Source: Bacillus sp. 1NLA3E
GTDB taxonomy: Bacteria > Bacillota > Bacilli > Bacillales > Cytobacillaceae
DNA length: 64,000 bases
Assembly (NCBI RefSeq): GCF_000242895.2
Contig: NC_021171.1
Location: forward strand, 778,001-842,000
Reading direction: 5' to 3'
Shown in pieces: positions 44,028-53,711 of this stretch; within the stretch, counting starts at the first letter, position 1; each line of letters opens with the position of its first letter. The position numbers and the translations under genes were made by a program. The notes under the pieces are model-generated. The model was not told where the DNA came from. It saw nothing but the letters and a program-made list of their open reading frames with translations, and did no database searches.

Positions 44028-45773
44028 ATGGATTGGAAAGTAAAAGCGGAAAATTGGTTGCAATTTGAACAATTGGACCAAGAACTGAGAGCTCAACTAG
44101 AGGCATTACAGGGAAATGAACAGAACCTCGAAGACGCCTTTTATAAAGATCTAGAGTTTGGAACAGGTGGAATGCGAGGAGTTATTGGTGCTGGTACAAA
44201 CCGAATGAACCTTTATACTGTCCGAAAAGCTTCTGCAGGTTTGGCAGCATACATCGAATTAAATGGACTTGAAGCAAAAAATCGTGGTGTTGTTATTGCT
44301 TATGATTCCCGTCATAAATCTCCAGAGTTTGCGATGGAGGCTGCAAAAACCCTAGCCACTCGTGGCATTAAAACATATGTGTTTACCGAATTAAGACCAA
44401 CCCCAGAGTTATCTTTTGCGGTAAGGTATTTAAATGCATTTGCTGGAATTGTTGTAACAGCTAGTCATAATCCGCCTGAATATAACGGCTACAAGGTGTA
44501 CGGTCCAGATGGGGGACAGCTTCCTCCACATAGTGCAGATGAAGTGATTGCAAAGGTTAATGAAATAGAGAATGAACTGACAATTGAAGTTGCGGATGAG
44601 CAAAATCTGAAAGAAAAGGGCTTAATTGTCCTAATTGATGAGGAAATTGATCAAGCGTATTTAGAAAAGCTAGTGACGATTTCTGAAAATCCTAGAGTTG
44701 CTCAGGAATCAGATGTAAAAATCGTTTTCACTCCTTTACACGGTACCGCAAATAAGCCTGCTCGACGTGCTTTAGCTGCCATGAATTTTAAAAATGTTAC
44801 AGTGGTTAAAGAACAGGAACTTCCTGACCCAGAATTTTCCACAGTGAAAAGCCCAAACCCTGAAGAGCATGCAGCGTTTGAACTTGCGATTAAAGAAGGA
44901 GAGAAAATTGGAGCAGATCTTTTGATCGCGACAGATCCAGATGCCGATCGTCTCGGAATCGCTGTTAAAAATAATCAGGGTAATTATATTGTTTTAACAG
45001 GTAATCAAACTGGTTCACTTTTGCTTCATTATATTCTTTCACAGAAACAGGAAAAAGGAATCCTCCCAGCTAACGGCGTGGTCCTAAAAACAATCGTGAC
45101 CTCAGAACTAGGCAAAACCATTGCGGCTTCTTTTGGAATCGATACCATTGATGTTCTTACCGGGTTTAAATTTATTGCTGAAAAAATCAATGAATACGAA
45201 ACAACTAAGGAATATCAGTTCTTGTTTGGATATGAGGAGAGTTATGGTTATTTAATTAGTGATTTCGCCCGAGATAAGGATGCGATTCAAGCTGTTCTTC
45301 TTGCAGCAGAAGTTTGTGCTTTTTATAAACAACAGGGAATGTCCCTTTATGAGGCGCTCATTTCTTTATTTGAAAAGTATGGGTTTTATCAAGAAGGCTT
45401 ACGTTCGTTAACATTAAAAGGAAAAGAAGGAACCGAGCGTATCCAACAAACATTGGCTGCTTTCCGTTCAAATCCTCTTAAAAATTTGGGGGACCTTAAG
45501 GTGTCAATTTCTGAAGATTATTTACTGAGCGTTAGACAAAAGTCTGATGGGAGCACTGAAACGATTCAGCTTCCAAAATCAAATGTAATTAAATATCATT
45601 TTGAAGATGGTTCTTGGGTATGTTTGCGCCCGTCAGGAACGGAACCAAAAATTAAGTTTTATTTTGGGGTAAATGATAAAACGCTTGAAGCAAGTACCAA
45701 AAAACTTAAAGCAGTTGAACAAAAATTTATGGATCTCGTTGAGAAAAAAATGGACGAAACGATAGGGCGCTAG
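44028..45773 (+). CDS. pgcA: Alpha-phosphoglucomutase PgcA
   Basis: 581 residues, the length of B. subtilis PgcA (YhxB). It interconverts glucose-6-P and glucose-1-P for UDP-glucose and wall teichoic acid glucosylation. [13 protein letters not shown] is the N-terminal motif, [16 protein letters not shown] holds the phosphoserine, [10 protein letters not shown] binds the metal, GYEESYGYL the sugar, and [12 protein letters not shown] the phosphate. ATG after TTGGAGGTTACG. Monocistronic with a strong terminator. Confidence 0.96.
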   Translation: MDWKVKAENWLQFEQLDQELRAQLEALQGNEQNLEDAFYKDLEFGTGGMRGVIGAGTNRMNLYTVRKASAGLAAYIELNGLEAKNRGVVIAYDSRHKSPEFAMEAAKTLATRGIKTYVFTELRPTPELSFAVRYLNAFAGIVVTASHNPPEYNGYKVYGPDGGQLPPHSADEVIAKVNEIENELTIEVADEQNLKEKGLIVLIDEEIDQAYLEKLVTISENPRVAQESDVKIVFTPLHGTANKPARRALAAMNFKNVTVVKEQELPDPEFSTVKSPNPEEHAAFELAIKEGEKIGADLLIATDPDADRLGIAVKNNQGNYIVLTGNQTGSLLLHYILSQKQEKGILPANGVVLKTIVTSELGKTIAASFGIDTIDVLTGFKFIAEKINEYETTKEYQFLFGYEESYGYLISDFARDKDAIQAVLLAAEVCAFYKQQGMSLYEALISLFEKYGFYQEGLRSLTLKGKEGTERIQQTLAAFRSNPLKNLGDLKVSISEDYLLSVRQKSDGSTETIQLPKSNVIKYHFEDGSWVCLRPSGTEPKIKFYFGVNDKTLEASTKKLKAVEQKFMDLVEKKMDETIGR

Positions 45774-45793
45774 GATTAACTGCTTAAATAATG

Positions 45794-45826
45794 AACACGG
45801 CATCGAATCGATGCCGTGTTTTTTTA
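45794..45826. terminator. Terminator of pgcA
   Basis: AACACGGCATCG and CGATGCCGTGTT form a 12-bp perfect stem with a 3-nt loop and seven T. Confidence 0.95.
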
Positions 45827-45838
45827 GTGGTCCTCAAG

Positions 45839-46087
45839 TTAAACTGTGGCAGGTGTTTTCAATACCAATGCTGTAGCTGTTTCATTGGCGTGATCAATAT
45901 ATCTTAGCAAAGTGTGTAATGATTTTTCGATAGCGTTATAATCATGTTCAAAATGATAAGCGTGTAAAAAATGCTCAATTTTTTTGGCAAGGAATTGGTC
46001 CTTTGTTCTCACCATCAAAATCAATAAATTATCCCATTGCGATCGGTGCGTATAGTATAACGCGCGGTCATAATCCACTTTATTCAA
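45839..46087 (-). CDS. yhdB: YhdB-like protein
   Basis: 82 residues, soluble, rich in His, Tyr and Leu (VDYDRALYYTHRSQWDNLL, HFLHAYHFEHDYNAIE). The start matches the YhdB family pattern from memory and yhdB lies near spoVR in B. subtilis. ATG 46087 follows AAGGAGGAGA. Function unknown. Confidence 0.8.
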   Translation of the reverse strand: MNKVDYDRALYYTHRSQWDNLLILMVRTKDQFLAKKIEHFLHAYHFEHDYNAIEKSLHTLLRYIDHANETATALVLKTPATV

Positions 46088-46233
46088 ATGTCTCTCCTCC
46101 TTATTAGGAGTTGATTATAGTTTATGGAGATTTCCGCAGATATTCCGCAGTAAATGTTGGTGTTGTTGGAACATATGATTTTCTCTGCATAAATGGAAGT
46201 AATCGTGGGATTTTAAATAAAAAAGGGGTAATT

Positions 46234-47226
46234 ATGATAAAAAAGTACTTATTATTTTTCTTAGGATGGTTAATGTTTAATAATCCGGCGAGCGGTGTTG
46301 CCGAAGTGGTTCATTCTAATACTGTTTATACATATGAAAAGTTAAGCGCAGATTTACAAAAATTAAATCAGATATACCCACAGGAGGTTTCTATCAAAAA
46401 AATAGGAATGTCCCATTTTGGGCGTAATGTTTGGGGAGTGAGGCTTGGAAAAGGGGAAAAAAATATTTTAATGATTGGTGCCCATCATGGCCGTGAATGG
46501 TTAACCTCCTCATTGTTGATGGTAATGCTCGAACAATACGCGAAGGCTTATCACAGTGGAGAACAATATGGCCCTTTTACGACAAGGATTTTTGATGAAA
46601 TTTCAATTTGGTTTGTGCCAATGCTAAATCCTGATGGTGTTACCATTCAACAACAGGGCTTGCAGGCACTTGACGTGGGAAGTAGTGATAAGTTATTTGA
46701 AATGAACGGCTATTCCCCTGATTTCTCAAAATGGAAAGCAAATGGTTTGGGTGTGGATCTAAATAGGCAATATCCTGAAGGTTGGAATCATCTCAAGAAT
46801 ATGACACCAATTCCTTGGTATGAATTATATAAAGGAAGAATATCTCAGCAGGAAAGTGAAGTAAGGGCGATAACAGAGTTCACAAAACAATTGAACCCGT
46901 TAATAGCTGTTTCGTATCACTCGTCAGGACGAGAAATTTTCTGGAAATATAAAAATGGAGATTATTTGAGGCGAGACAAGTTACTGGCGGAAAAGGTTTC
47001 GTTGTTGACAGGATATTCACTAGGAACCCCTTTAAAAAATGCGATTGGGGGAGGTTTTACCGATTGGTTTATTACCAATTTCCATCGGCCAGGAATGACA
47101 TTAGAGATCAGTCCACTTGTAGGAGAGACGAACCCACCCTTGTCGGTTTTTTCAGAGGAATGGAAACGAAATGAATTAGTTGGGATTTTACTGGCTAATG
47201 AAGCTGTGAATATGAAGAATCAATAA
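46234..47226 (+). CDS. Secreted M14-family zinc carboxypeptidase
   Basis: 330 residues from ATG 46234 after AAAAAGGGGT. A signal peptide ([15 protein letters not shown], cleavage near ASGVAE) exports it. Zinc site HHGREW (His and Glu) and SYHSSGRE (third His), substrate Arg/Asn in [12 protein letters not shown], and the catalytic Glu in TLEISP. Family members in Bacillus act on peptidoglycan peptides such as gamma-D-glutamyl-diaminopimelate. There is no LysM or SH3 wall-binding domain. It is 107 bp before spoVR, suggesting a link with sporulation. Confidence 0.88.
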   Translation: MIKKYLLFFLGWLMFNNPASGVAEVVHSNTVYTYEKLSADLQKLNQIYPQEVSIKKIGMSHFGRNVWGVRLGKGEKNILMIGAHHGREWLTSSLLMVMLEQYAKAYHSGEQYGPFTTRIFDEISIWFVPMLNPDGVTIQQQGLQALDVGSSDKLFEMNGYSPDFSKWKANGLGVDLNRQYPEGWNHLKNMTPIPWYELYKGRISQQESEVRAITEFTKQLNPLIAVSYHSSGREIFWKYKNGDYLRRDKLLAEKVSLLTGYSLGTPLKNAIGGGFTDWFITNFHRPGMTLEISPLVGETNPPLSVFSEEWKRNELVGILLANEAVNMKNQ

Positions 47227-47333
47227 TCGGAGTTCCATACTTCCTGCTTTTTAAAAGAGTGATTGTAAAACAAGCTCATTATTCCTCTTTTTCCTTCATA
47301 TATTGTTATAAGGAGAAGAAGGGGGAGAGATGT

Positions 47334-48749
47334 GTGGACAAAGCAGAACGTAAGGCATTGGAATATGCGATTGGGGAAATAACCGAAATTGCCAAAGGAT
47401 TTGGCTTGGATTATTACCCAATGCGATATGAAATTTGCCCTTCAGATATTATTTATACATTTGGTGCCTATGGCATGCCGACGAGGTTTTCCCATTGGAG
47501 CTTTGGAAAACAATTTAATAAAATGAAGCTTCATTATGATTTTGGTTTATCTAAAATCTATGAGCTTGTCATCAATTCGGATCCCTGCTACGCCTTTTTG
47601 CTTGATTCAAACTCTTTAATTCAAAATAAATTGATTGTGGCTCATGTTCTTGCCCATTGTGATTTTTTCAAAAATAATATTCGGTTTCAAAATACAAAGC
47701 GCGATATGGTGGAAAGTATGGCTGCAACAGCGGATAGAGTCCGTCAATACGAGATTTTATATGGTAAGGATGAAGTGGAAACGTTTTTAGATGCAGTCCT
47801 TGCCATCGAGGAGCATATTGATCCATCGCTCATGCGCCCTAAGCTTGCTTGGTCGGAAGATGAGGATTACGAAGAAAGTGAAGATAAACCGCGAGCAAGT
47901 CAATATGATGATCTTTGGAATTTAGATAGTAAAGGTCAAAAAAGGCAGGACCAGCCAAATAAGAAAAAGAAATTCCCCCCACGTCCAGAAAAGGATTTGC
48001 TTTTGTTTATTGAAAGTTATAGTAGAGAACTAACGGATTGGCAGCGTGATATTCTGACGATGATGCGTGAGGAAATGCTTTATTTCTGGCCTCAGCTAGA
48101 AACAAAAATTATGAATGAAGGCTGGGCATCATTCTGGCATCAACGTATCCTAAGAGAAATGGATTTAACACCTGGTGAAGCGATTGAATTTGCTAAGCTT
48201 AATGCTGGTGTGGTACAGCCATCTCGCACAGGAATCAACCCATATTATTTGGGCTTAAAAATATTAGAGGATATCGAAGAACGCTATGACAATCCAGATG
48301 AAGAGATGAAAAAGCACGGTGTTAAACCAGGGTCAGGGCGGGAGAAATTGTTCGAGGTAAGGGAAATCGAGTCAGATATTTCTTTTCTTCGTAATTATTT
48401 AACAAAGGATCTTGTGCTGCGTGAGGATATGTATTTGTTCCAGAAGCAAGGAAAGGATTATAAAATTGTTGATAAACAATGGGAAGGTGTACGAGATCAG
48501 CTTGTTAATATGCGAGTGAACGGAGGTTTCCCTTATCTGACGGTAAATGATGGGGACTATTCCAAAAATGGTGAGCTTTATATAAAACATTGGTTTGAGG
48601 GGATTGAACTAGATGTGAAATACTTAGAGAAGGTGTTACCGTATATTCACCAGCTTTGGGGCAGAACAGTTCATATGGAGACAATGATCGAAGGTAGAAC
48701 GATGATGTATTCTTATGATGGTAAGGGGATTCATCGGAAATATATATGA
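47334..48749 (+). CDS. spoVR: Stage V sporulation protein SpoVR
   Basis: 471 residues, close to the 468 of B. subtilis SpoVR. The start GTG 47334 follows AGGGGGAGAGA. Typical parts are [35 protein letters not shown] (histidines), [16 protein letters not shown] and [13 protein letters not shown]. SpoVR is needed for normal spore cortex formation and forms a functional trio with PrkA and YhbH, all present in this window but spread over 40 kb. Confidence 0.96.
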   Translation: MDKAERKALEYAIGEITEIAKGFGLDYYPMRYEICPSDIIYTFGAYGMPTRFSHWSFGKQFNKMKLHYDFGLSKIYELVINSDPCYAFLLDSNSLIQNKLIVAHVLAHCDFFKNNIRFQNTKRDMVESMAATADRVRQYEILYGKDEVETFLDAVLAIEEHIDPSLMRPKLAWSEDEDYEESEDKPRASQYDDLWNLDSKGQKRQDQPNKKKKFPPRPEKDLLLFIESYSRELTDWQRDILTMMREEMLYFWPQLETKIMNEGWASFWHQRILREMDLTPGEAIEFAKLNAGVVQPSRTGINPYYLGLKILEDIEERYDNPDEEMKKHGVKPGSGREKLFEVREIESDISFLRNYLTKDLVLREDMYLFQKQGKDYKIVDKQWEGVRDQLVNMRVNGGFPYLTVNDGDYSKNGELYIKHWFEGIELDVKYLEKVLPYIHQLWGRTVHMETMIEGRTMMYSYDGKGIHRKYI

Positions 48750-48821
48750 TGATTGGAGAAGAGTGGCCCGAATTGATGGGTCACTCTTTTCGTTTTTTTT
48801 TCTAAATATTGCGAAGTTCGA

Positions 48822-48872
48822 TTGACAATAAAACAGGTTTTTCAATATTATATAATCAAATAGGTATTTGAA
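48822..48872 (+). promoter_or_regulatory. czcD promoter and CadC-type operator
   Basis: -35 TTGACA (48822-48827) and -10 TATTAT (48846-48851) with 18-bp spacing. Directly after the -10 is TCAAATAGGTATTTGA (48856-48871), a 7-2-7 inverted repeat of the ArsR/SmtB (CadC) class that would block transcription. Confidence 0.8.
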
Positions 48873-48940
48873 TGTTAAATAGAGAAGTGGGAGTCAAAGT
48901 GAAACTTCACAGTCTGTCACTTGTAATGGGAGAGAAAAAA

Positions 48941-49891
48941 ATGTCACATCATCATTCGCACGATCATCACCATGGACATAGTCATAGTCATAGTCATAGT
49001 CATAGTCATAGTCATAGTCCAGCTAATTATGGATTTGCTTTTGGTTTTGGTATTTTTCTGAACACTATTTTTATTATTATCGAAGTGATCTATGGTTTAT
49101 TGGGGGATTCTTTAGCTTTGCTTGCTGATGCAGGTCATAATATTAGCGATGTTCTTGGTTTAGTTATTGCTTGGATTGCGGTTTGGCTTGGGAAAAAGGC
49201 ACCATCAGAAAAGCGAACATATGGATATAAAAGAAGCTCTATTTTGGCAGCATTATTTAATGCAGTATTTTTACTGGTAGCGATTGGTGGTATTGCCTGG
49301 GAAGCGATTCATCGATTTTCTTCCGCACAACCAGTAGCAGGGAAAACGGTCATTATTGTCGCACTTGTGGGCATTTTGATTAATACCATAACAGCTTTAT
49401 TGTTTATGTCAGGAAGTAAGCATGATTTGAATATTCGGGGAGCCTTTTTACACATGGCAGCCGATGCCTTAGTTTCACTTGGTGTTGTAATAGCTGGATT
49501 TGTCATCATATGGACAGGATGGCTGTGGTTAGACCCGCTAGTCAGCTTGTTGATTTCAATTGTCATTTTCTTAGGAACATGGGGATTATTAAAGGAGTCA
49601 CTAAATTTATCAATGGATGCGGTACCGGCAGGAATTGAAGTAAATACGATTAAGGATTATTTATCTAAAATACCAACAGTTGAAGAAGTCCACGACCTCC
49701 ATGTTTGGGGAATGAGCACGACAGAAGCTGTGTTAACTGTTCATTTAGTTCGATCCGAGATAGATGATAATGATGTCATGCTTCAAAAATTGACGAAGGA
49801 ATTACATGATCAGTTCGGGATTGAACATGCTACGATTCAAATTGAAAAAGGTACATTCAATTGTTCGCTACAACCAGAAGATAGAATATAA
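48941..49891 (+). CDS. czcD: Cation diffusion facilitator, CzcD-like (Zn/Cd/Co exporter)
   Basis: 316 residues from ATG 48941 after GGGAGAGAAAA. The N-terminus is very His-rich, with HHSHDHHHG and seven HS pairs. Six membrane helices with the metal site DAGHNISDVLGL and HMAADALVSLGV, and a C-terminal cytoplasmic domain (VHDLHVWGMSTTEAVLTVH). It exports divalent metals in exchange for protons or potassium. The upstream operator matches that of cadC, so they form one metal-responsive regulon. Confidence 0.95.
   Translation: MSHHHSHDHHHGHSHSHSHSHSHSHSPANYGFAFGFGIFLNTIFIIIEVIYGLLGDSLALLADAGHNISDVLGLVIAWIAVWLGKKAPSEKRTYGYKRSSILAALFNAVFLLVAIGGIAWEAIHRFSSAQPVAGKTVIIVALVGILINTITALLFMSGSKHDLNIRGAFLHMAADALVSLGVVIAGFVIIWTGWLWLDPLVSLLISIVIFLGTWGLLKESLNLSMDAVPAGIEVNTIKDYLSKIPTVEEVHDLHVWGMSTTEAVLTVHLVRSEIDDNDVMLQKLTKELHDQFGIEHATIQIEKGTFNCSLQPEDRI
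48977..49018 (+). repeat. Hexanucleotide repeat (CATAGT) x7 inside czcD
   Basis: Seven exact copies of CATAGT encode (His-Ser)7 in the N-terminal metal-binding segment. Slippage in units of six keeps the frame and alters the number of histidines. Confidence 0.95.
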
Positions 49892-49967
49892 ACAAAGATA
49901 GAGTGTCCATATGATCACTCAGCTAAATACCAATTTTTAATGAGATTGTCTAAATGTTGCAGTTTGG

Positions 49968-50017
49968 TTGACATTCAAATGGATATTTGAATATTATATA
50001 ATCAAACGAGTATTTGA
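49968..50017 (+). promoter_or_regulatory. cadC-cadA promoter with two CadC-type operators
   Basis: -35 TTGACA (49968-49973) and -10 TATTAT (49992-49997) spaced 18 bp. ATTCAAATGGATATTTGAAT (49973-49992) fills the spacer, and a second, imperfect site TCAAACGAGTATTTGA (50002-50017) lies at the start site. The sequences match the CadC operator pattern TCAAATAnnTATTTGA. Confidence 0.8.
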
Positions 50018-50038
50018 ATGTTAAATGGGGTGGCTTAT

Positions 50039-50407
50039 TTGTTTGAGAATGATGTTTGTGAAGTAACATGTGTAGATCAAACGAAAGTAAATCGGGTGCG
50101 TGCGGCACTTCAAGGGCATAATACCATTGATGTCGCAAAGATATTTAAAGCACTCTCTGATGACACAAGAATCAAAATTACCTACGCATTGTCAATCGAA
50201 CCTGAGCTTTGTGTATGTGATGTGGCAAATATTGTAGGCTCATCAGTTGCAACTGCTTCTCACCACCTCCGCCACCTCCGAAAGCTTGGAATTGCCAAAT
50301 ACCGTAAAGAGGGGAAACTCGTCTTTTATTCGATTGATGATGAGCATGTAAGGCAATTGATCCAAGTTACCTTTTCTCACCAAAAGGAGGTGGAGGAACG
50401 TGTCTGA
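50039..50407 (+). CDS. cadC: CadC, metal-responsive ArsR/SmtB repressor
   Basis: 122 residues from TTG 50039 after GGGGTGG. The metal ligands of CadC are present at the same numbering as in S. aureus: Cys7 and Cys11 (VCEVTC) and Cys58 and Cys60 (ELCVCD). The winged helix includes SVATASHHLRHLRKLGIAKYRKEGK. It releases DNA on binding Cd, Pb or Zn. The stop overlaps the cadA GTG by 8 bp. Confidence 0.95.
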   Translation: MFENDVCEVTCVDQTKVNRVRAALQGHNTIDVAKIFKALSDDTRIKITYALSIEPELCVCDVANIVGSSVATASHHLRHLRKLGIAKYRKEGKLVFYSIDDEHVRQLIQVTFSHQKEVEERV

Positions 50408-52535
50408 AACAACTGCGCAACAACAGAATAAAACAGTGTATCGTGTGCAAGGCTTTTCTTGAGCAAGCTGTGCTGCAAAGTTCGAAAAGAACGTAAAACA
50501 CCTGGATGGTGTTGAAGATGCAATTGTCAACTTTGGCGCTGCCAAGCTTACGGTTTATGGGAATCCCACAATTGAAGAGCTGGAACAGGCTGGAGCTTTT
50601 GAAAATATAAAAATTAGTCCAGAAAATACGGTTCTACCAGAGCAAAGAAAAGAACCGTTCATTAAAGCTTATTCGAAAATTTTTACCTCCATCGTATTGA
50701 TTGCGATTGGTTACATTTCTCAAGTAATAAGTGGGGAAGATAGCACTCAAACCATCTTAGCCTTTTTAATAGCAATTCTACTGGGTGGCTATCCTTTATT
50801 TAAGACAGGTTTTCAAAACCTTATCCGCCTCGAGTTTGATATGCGGTCCCTAATGACAATTGCCATTATTGGAGCGGTGATTATCGGGGAATGGAGTGAA
50901 GGAGCTATCGTGGTCATCCTGTTTGCAATCAGTGAGGCACTAGAACGATATTCAATGGACAAAGCCCGGGCTTCGATTCGCTCATTAATGGATATTGCTC
51001 CGAAAGAAGCTCTAGTTCGTCGCAATGGGAAGGAATTTCTCATAAACGTTGCTGAAATGAACATAGGCGATATCATGATTATAAAACCCGGACAGAAAAT
51101 AGCGATGGATGGGACTGTAATGATGGGACTCTCTACGGTTAATCAAGCCGCAATAACCGGTGAATCCGTCCCTGTTTCAAAAACAGTTGATGATGAAGTA
51201 TTCGCTGGTACGTTAAATGAAGAAGGCCTACTTGAAGTCCAGGTTACAAAACATGTTGAGGACACCACAATTGCTAAGATTATTCATCTTGTCGAGGAAG
51301 CTCAAGCAGAACGTGCACCCTCACAGGCATTTGTTGATAAATTTGCTAAATACTATACGCCTACTATCATGTTGGTAGCACTATGTGTGGCAGTATTGCC
51401 TCCGTTACTGTTTGGTGCAGATTGGGAAAAGTGGATTTACCAAGGATTATCAGCGTTAGTCGTTGGTTGTCCGTGTGCATTAGTGATTTCAACTCCTGTT
51501 TCAATTGTGACTGCGATTGGAAACGCAGCACGGAACGGAGTATTAATTAAGGGTGGGATATATTTAGAAGTGCTAGGGGCAATTAAAGCCGTTGCATTTG
51601 ATAAGACAGGAACATTAACTAAAGGTCACCCGATTGTGACCGATTTTATGTCCTATAATAATCTTGATAAGAATACTTTATTATCCTTAATTGCCGCACT
51701 AGAATACAGTTCTCAACATCCACTTGCCTCAGCAATTTTGAAAAAAGCCGAACAGCAATCTGTCTTTTATCAAGATATCCAAGTTGATGAGTTCACCTCG
51801 CTAACAGGGAAAGGGGTCAGGGGGATAATAAAGGGAACTTCCTATTATGTTGGGAGCCCTAAGTTATTTGAGGAATTGTTTGAGGATGGGATAAAGGGAA
51901 GTATTAGAACTGAAATTAGCTCCCTCCAAGATCAAGGGAAAACTGTAATGATTCTTGGAAATGAGTCTCAAGTATTGGCGATTATCGCTGTTGCTGATGA
52001 AGTGAGAGAAACAAGTCACGAGATTATTCAGAAGTTACATTTTCTCGGTATCAAAAAAACGCTCATGCTTACAGGTGACAACGAAGGAACAGCAAAGGCG
52101 GTGGGAGCCTTGGTTGGAGTTACAGATATCCAAGCTGAATTGCTCCCTCAGGATAAGCTAACGATGATCAAAAAACTTCGGGCTGAGTATGGAAATGTAG
52201 CAATGGTTGGGGACGGCATTAACGATGCACCTGCCCTTGCCGCCGCGTCGGTCGGAGTTGCGATGGGTGGAGCGGGAACAGATACCGCTCTAGAAACGGC
52301 TGACATTGCCTTAATGGGTGATGATTTAAGCAAACTACCGTTTACAATTAAACTCAGCAGAAAGGCTTTAATGATCATTAAACAGAATATTACCTTCTCG
52401 TTAGCTGTTAAAATTTTAGCACTGTTATTAGTTGTCCCAGGCTGGCTTACGCTGTGGATTGCCATTTTTGCAGACATGGGGGCAACCCTATTGGTAACCT
52501 TAAACGGCCTACGTTTATTAAATGTAAAAAAATAA
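50400..52535 (+). pseudogene. cadA: CadA, Cd/Zn/Pb P1B-type ATPase with an in-frame UGA
   Basis: From GTG 50400 (after AAAGGAGGTGGAGG) the frame encodes a CadA of 711 codons, but codon 21 (50460-50462) is TGA. It occurs as GFS-UGA-ASC, exactly where the first Cys of the N-terminal metal-binding CxxC (usually GFTCTNC) should be. The rest of the HMA domain and the ATPase are intact: CPCALV at about 357, DKTGT at about 401, TGES, and [11 protein letters not shown]. Between the TGA and 50697 no ATG/GTG/TTG is in frame; the TTG at 50697 would give 612 residues starting within TM1. It may be a nonsense mutation, sequence error, recoding, or a shortened but active pump. Confidence 0.85.
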
Positions 52536-52576
52536 GGCTGTTTTCGTAAACTTTGTTGCTATTTAAGAGAAGTGTG

Positions 52577-52706
52577 GTTGATTTCCGCTCTAGGATGCTC
52601 GCTTTCCGCGGGACGGGCGGTGAGCCTCCTCGGCGCTTAGGCGCCTGTGGGGTCTCACCTGTCCCGCTGCTCCCGCAGGAGTCTCGCACCTTCCGCTCCA
52701 ATCAAC
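52577..52706. repeat. GC-rich palindromic repeat, copy E
   Basis: Starts GTTGATTTCCGCTC and ends GCTCCAATCAAC, same orientation as copies C and F. The centre has GAGCCTCCTCGGCGCTTAGGC. It lies 40 bp downstream of cadA. The remainder of 52536-53001 has a hairpin at 52788 and an AT-rich promoter region. Confidence 0.9.
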
Positions 52707-52787
52707 TTCTTTATCAACGGTTTGCTTTTCACAAACCCTATTTAAAAAACAACAATCTTTTAGAAAAGAGCCAAAAATAAACACGGA

Positions 52788-52812
52788 AGGGGAGCAAATT
52801 TGCTCCTCTTTA
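52788..52812. terminator. Palindromic terminator-like hairpin after cadA
   Basis: AGGGGAGCAAA and TTTGCTCCTCT form a perfect hairpin followed by T-rich DNA, about 250 bp past cadA. Confidence 0.5.
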
Positions 52813-53001
52813 GATTGTCGAAAAAAGTTATTTTCTCAATTCGACCGATTTCAAGCGAAAAAACTATTCTAATATTATTTTTAATTTTTATTATTGAATT
52901 TTAACCTATTTTTAATCATTCAGAAGTTGCAGTAATAAAATTCCACCTGTAAACTGAACTTATTAGGTTTTTTATTAAAAATTAAATCAACGGGTGATGT
53001 A

Positions 53002-53604
53002 ATGACGGATTTTGTTTTATCGATTTTAGTAGCATTAACAGATTTAGGCTATTTTGGAATAGCCCTTGGCTTAATGATTGAAATTATTCCAAGTGAAATT
53101 GTGCTTGGTTATGGAGGATATTTAATTTCTTTAGGGAAAATATCCTTTGTTGGAGCGGTGATTGCAGGTTCCATTGGTGGGACGATAGCACAACTATTTT
53201 TATACTGGATAGGCTATTACGGTGGGCGACCATTTCTAGAAAAGTACGGAAAATATATTTTGATTCATAAAAAGCATATTGATTTAGCTGAAGAATGGTT
53301 TAAAAAATATGGTACTGGGGTTATTTTTTCAGCACGATTTATCCCCGTTGTCCGGCATGCTATTTCGATTCCTGCGGGTATTGCCAAAATGTCACCGGTT
53401 AAATTTACTGTGTATACACTAGCAGCGATCATTCCTTGGACCATTTTATTTTTGTATTTGGGAACAGTCTTGGGTAAAAACTGGGCAGATATAAAAGGGT
53501 TCGCACAGCCATATATTGTTCCAGCTATTATAGGGGCGCTCATTATAGGGATTATCTATTATTTAGTTAAAAGAAGGGGAAACACAAACCCTGATTCTCT
53601 GTAG
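53002..53604 (+). CDS. DedA family membrane protein
   Basis: 200 residues. Features are EIIPSEIVLGYGGYL, GSIGGTIAQLFLYWIGYYGGR and FSARFIPVVRHAISIPAGIAKM, typical of DedA/VTT proteins with reentrant loops. Members transport undecaprenyl phosphate or phospholipids across the membrane. About five membrane segments. ATG after ACGGGTGATG. Monocistronic. Confidence 0.93.
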   Translation: MTDFVLSILVALTDLGYFGIALGLMIEIIPSEIVLGYGGYLISLGKISFVGAVIAGSIGGTIAQLFLYWIGYYGGRPFLEKYGKYILIHKKHIDLAEEWFKKYGTGVIFSARFIPVVRHAISIPAGIAKMSPVKFTVYTLAAIIPWTILFLYLGTVLGKNWADIKGFAQPYIVPAIIGALIIGIIYYLVKRRGNTNPDSL

Positions 53605-53629
53605 AAGTATTGAAAACTAAAACCGTTAA

Positions 53630-53666
53630 TAGAAGAGTGATGTAAATCTCATCCTTCTTTTTTGTT
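53630..53666 (+). terminator. Possible terminator of the DedA gene
   Basis: AGAAG/CTTCT and inner GATG/CATC pair with a bulge, followed by six T. A moderate hairpin. Confidence 0.5.
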
Positions 53667-53711
53667 AGCTATTTTTAAACTATTTTAAACATAGTAAAAA
53701 GGGTGTAGCCA

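Noticed and set aside
50460-50510. SECIS element for selenocysteine after the cadA UGA
   Set aside because: Only a weak GTTC/GAAC stem is visible; no convincing SECIS. Recoding is kept as a hypothesis, not a call.
52447-52784. Reading frames over repeat copy E
   Set aside because: Same repeat artefact; no ribosome sites, and one overlaps the cadA end in antisense.
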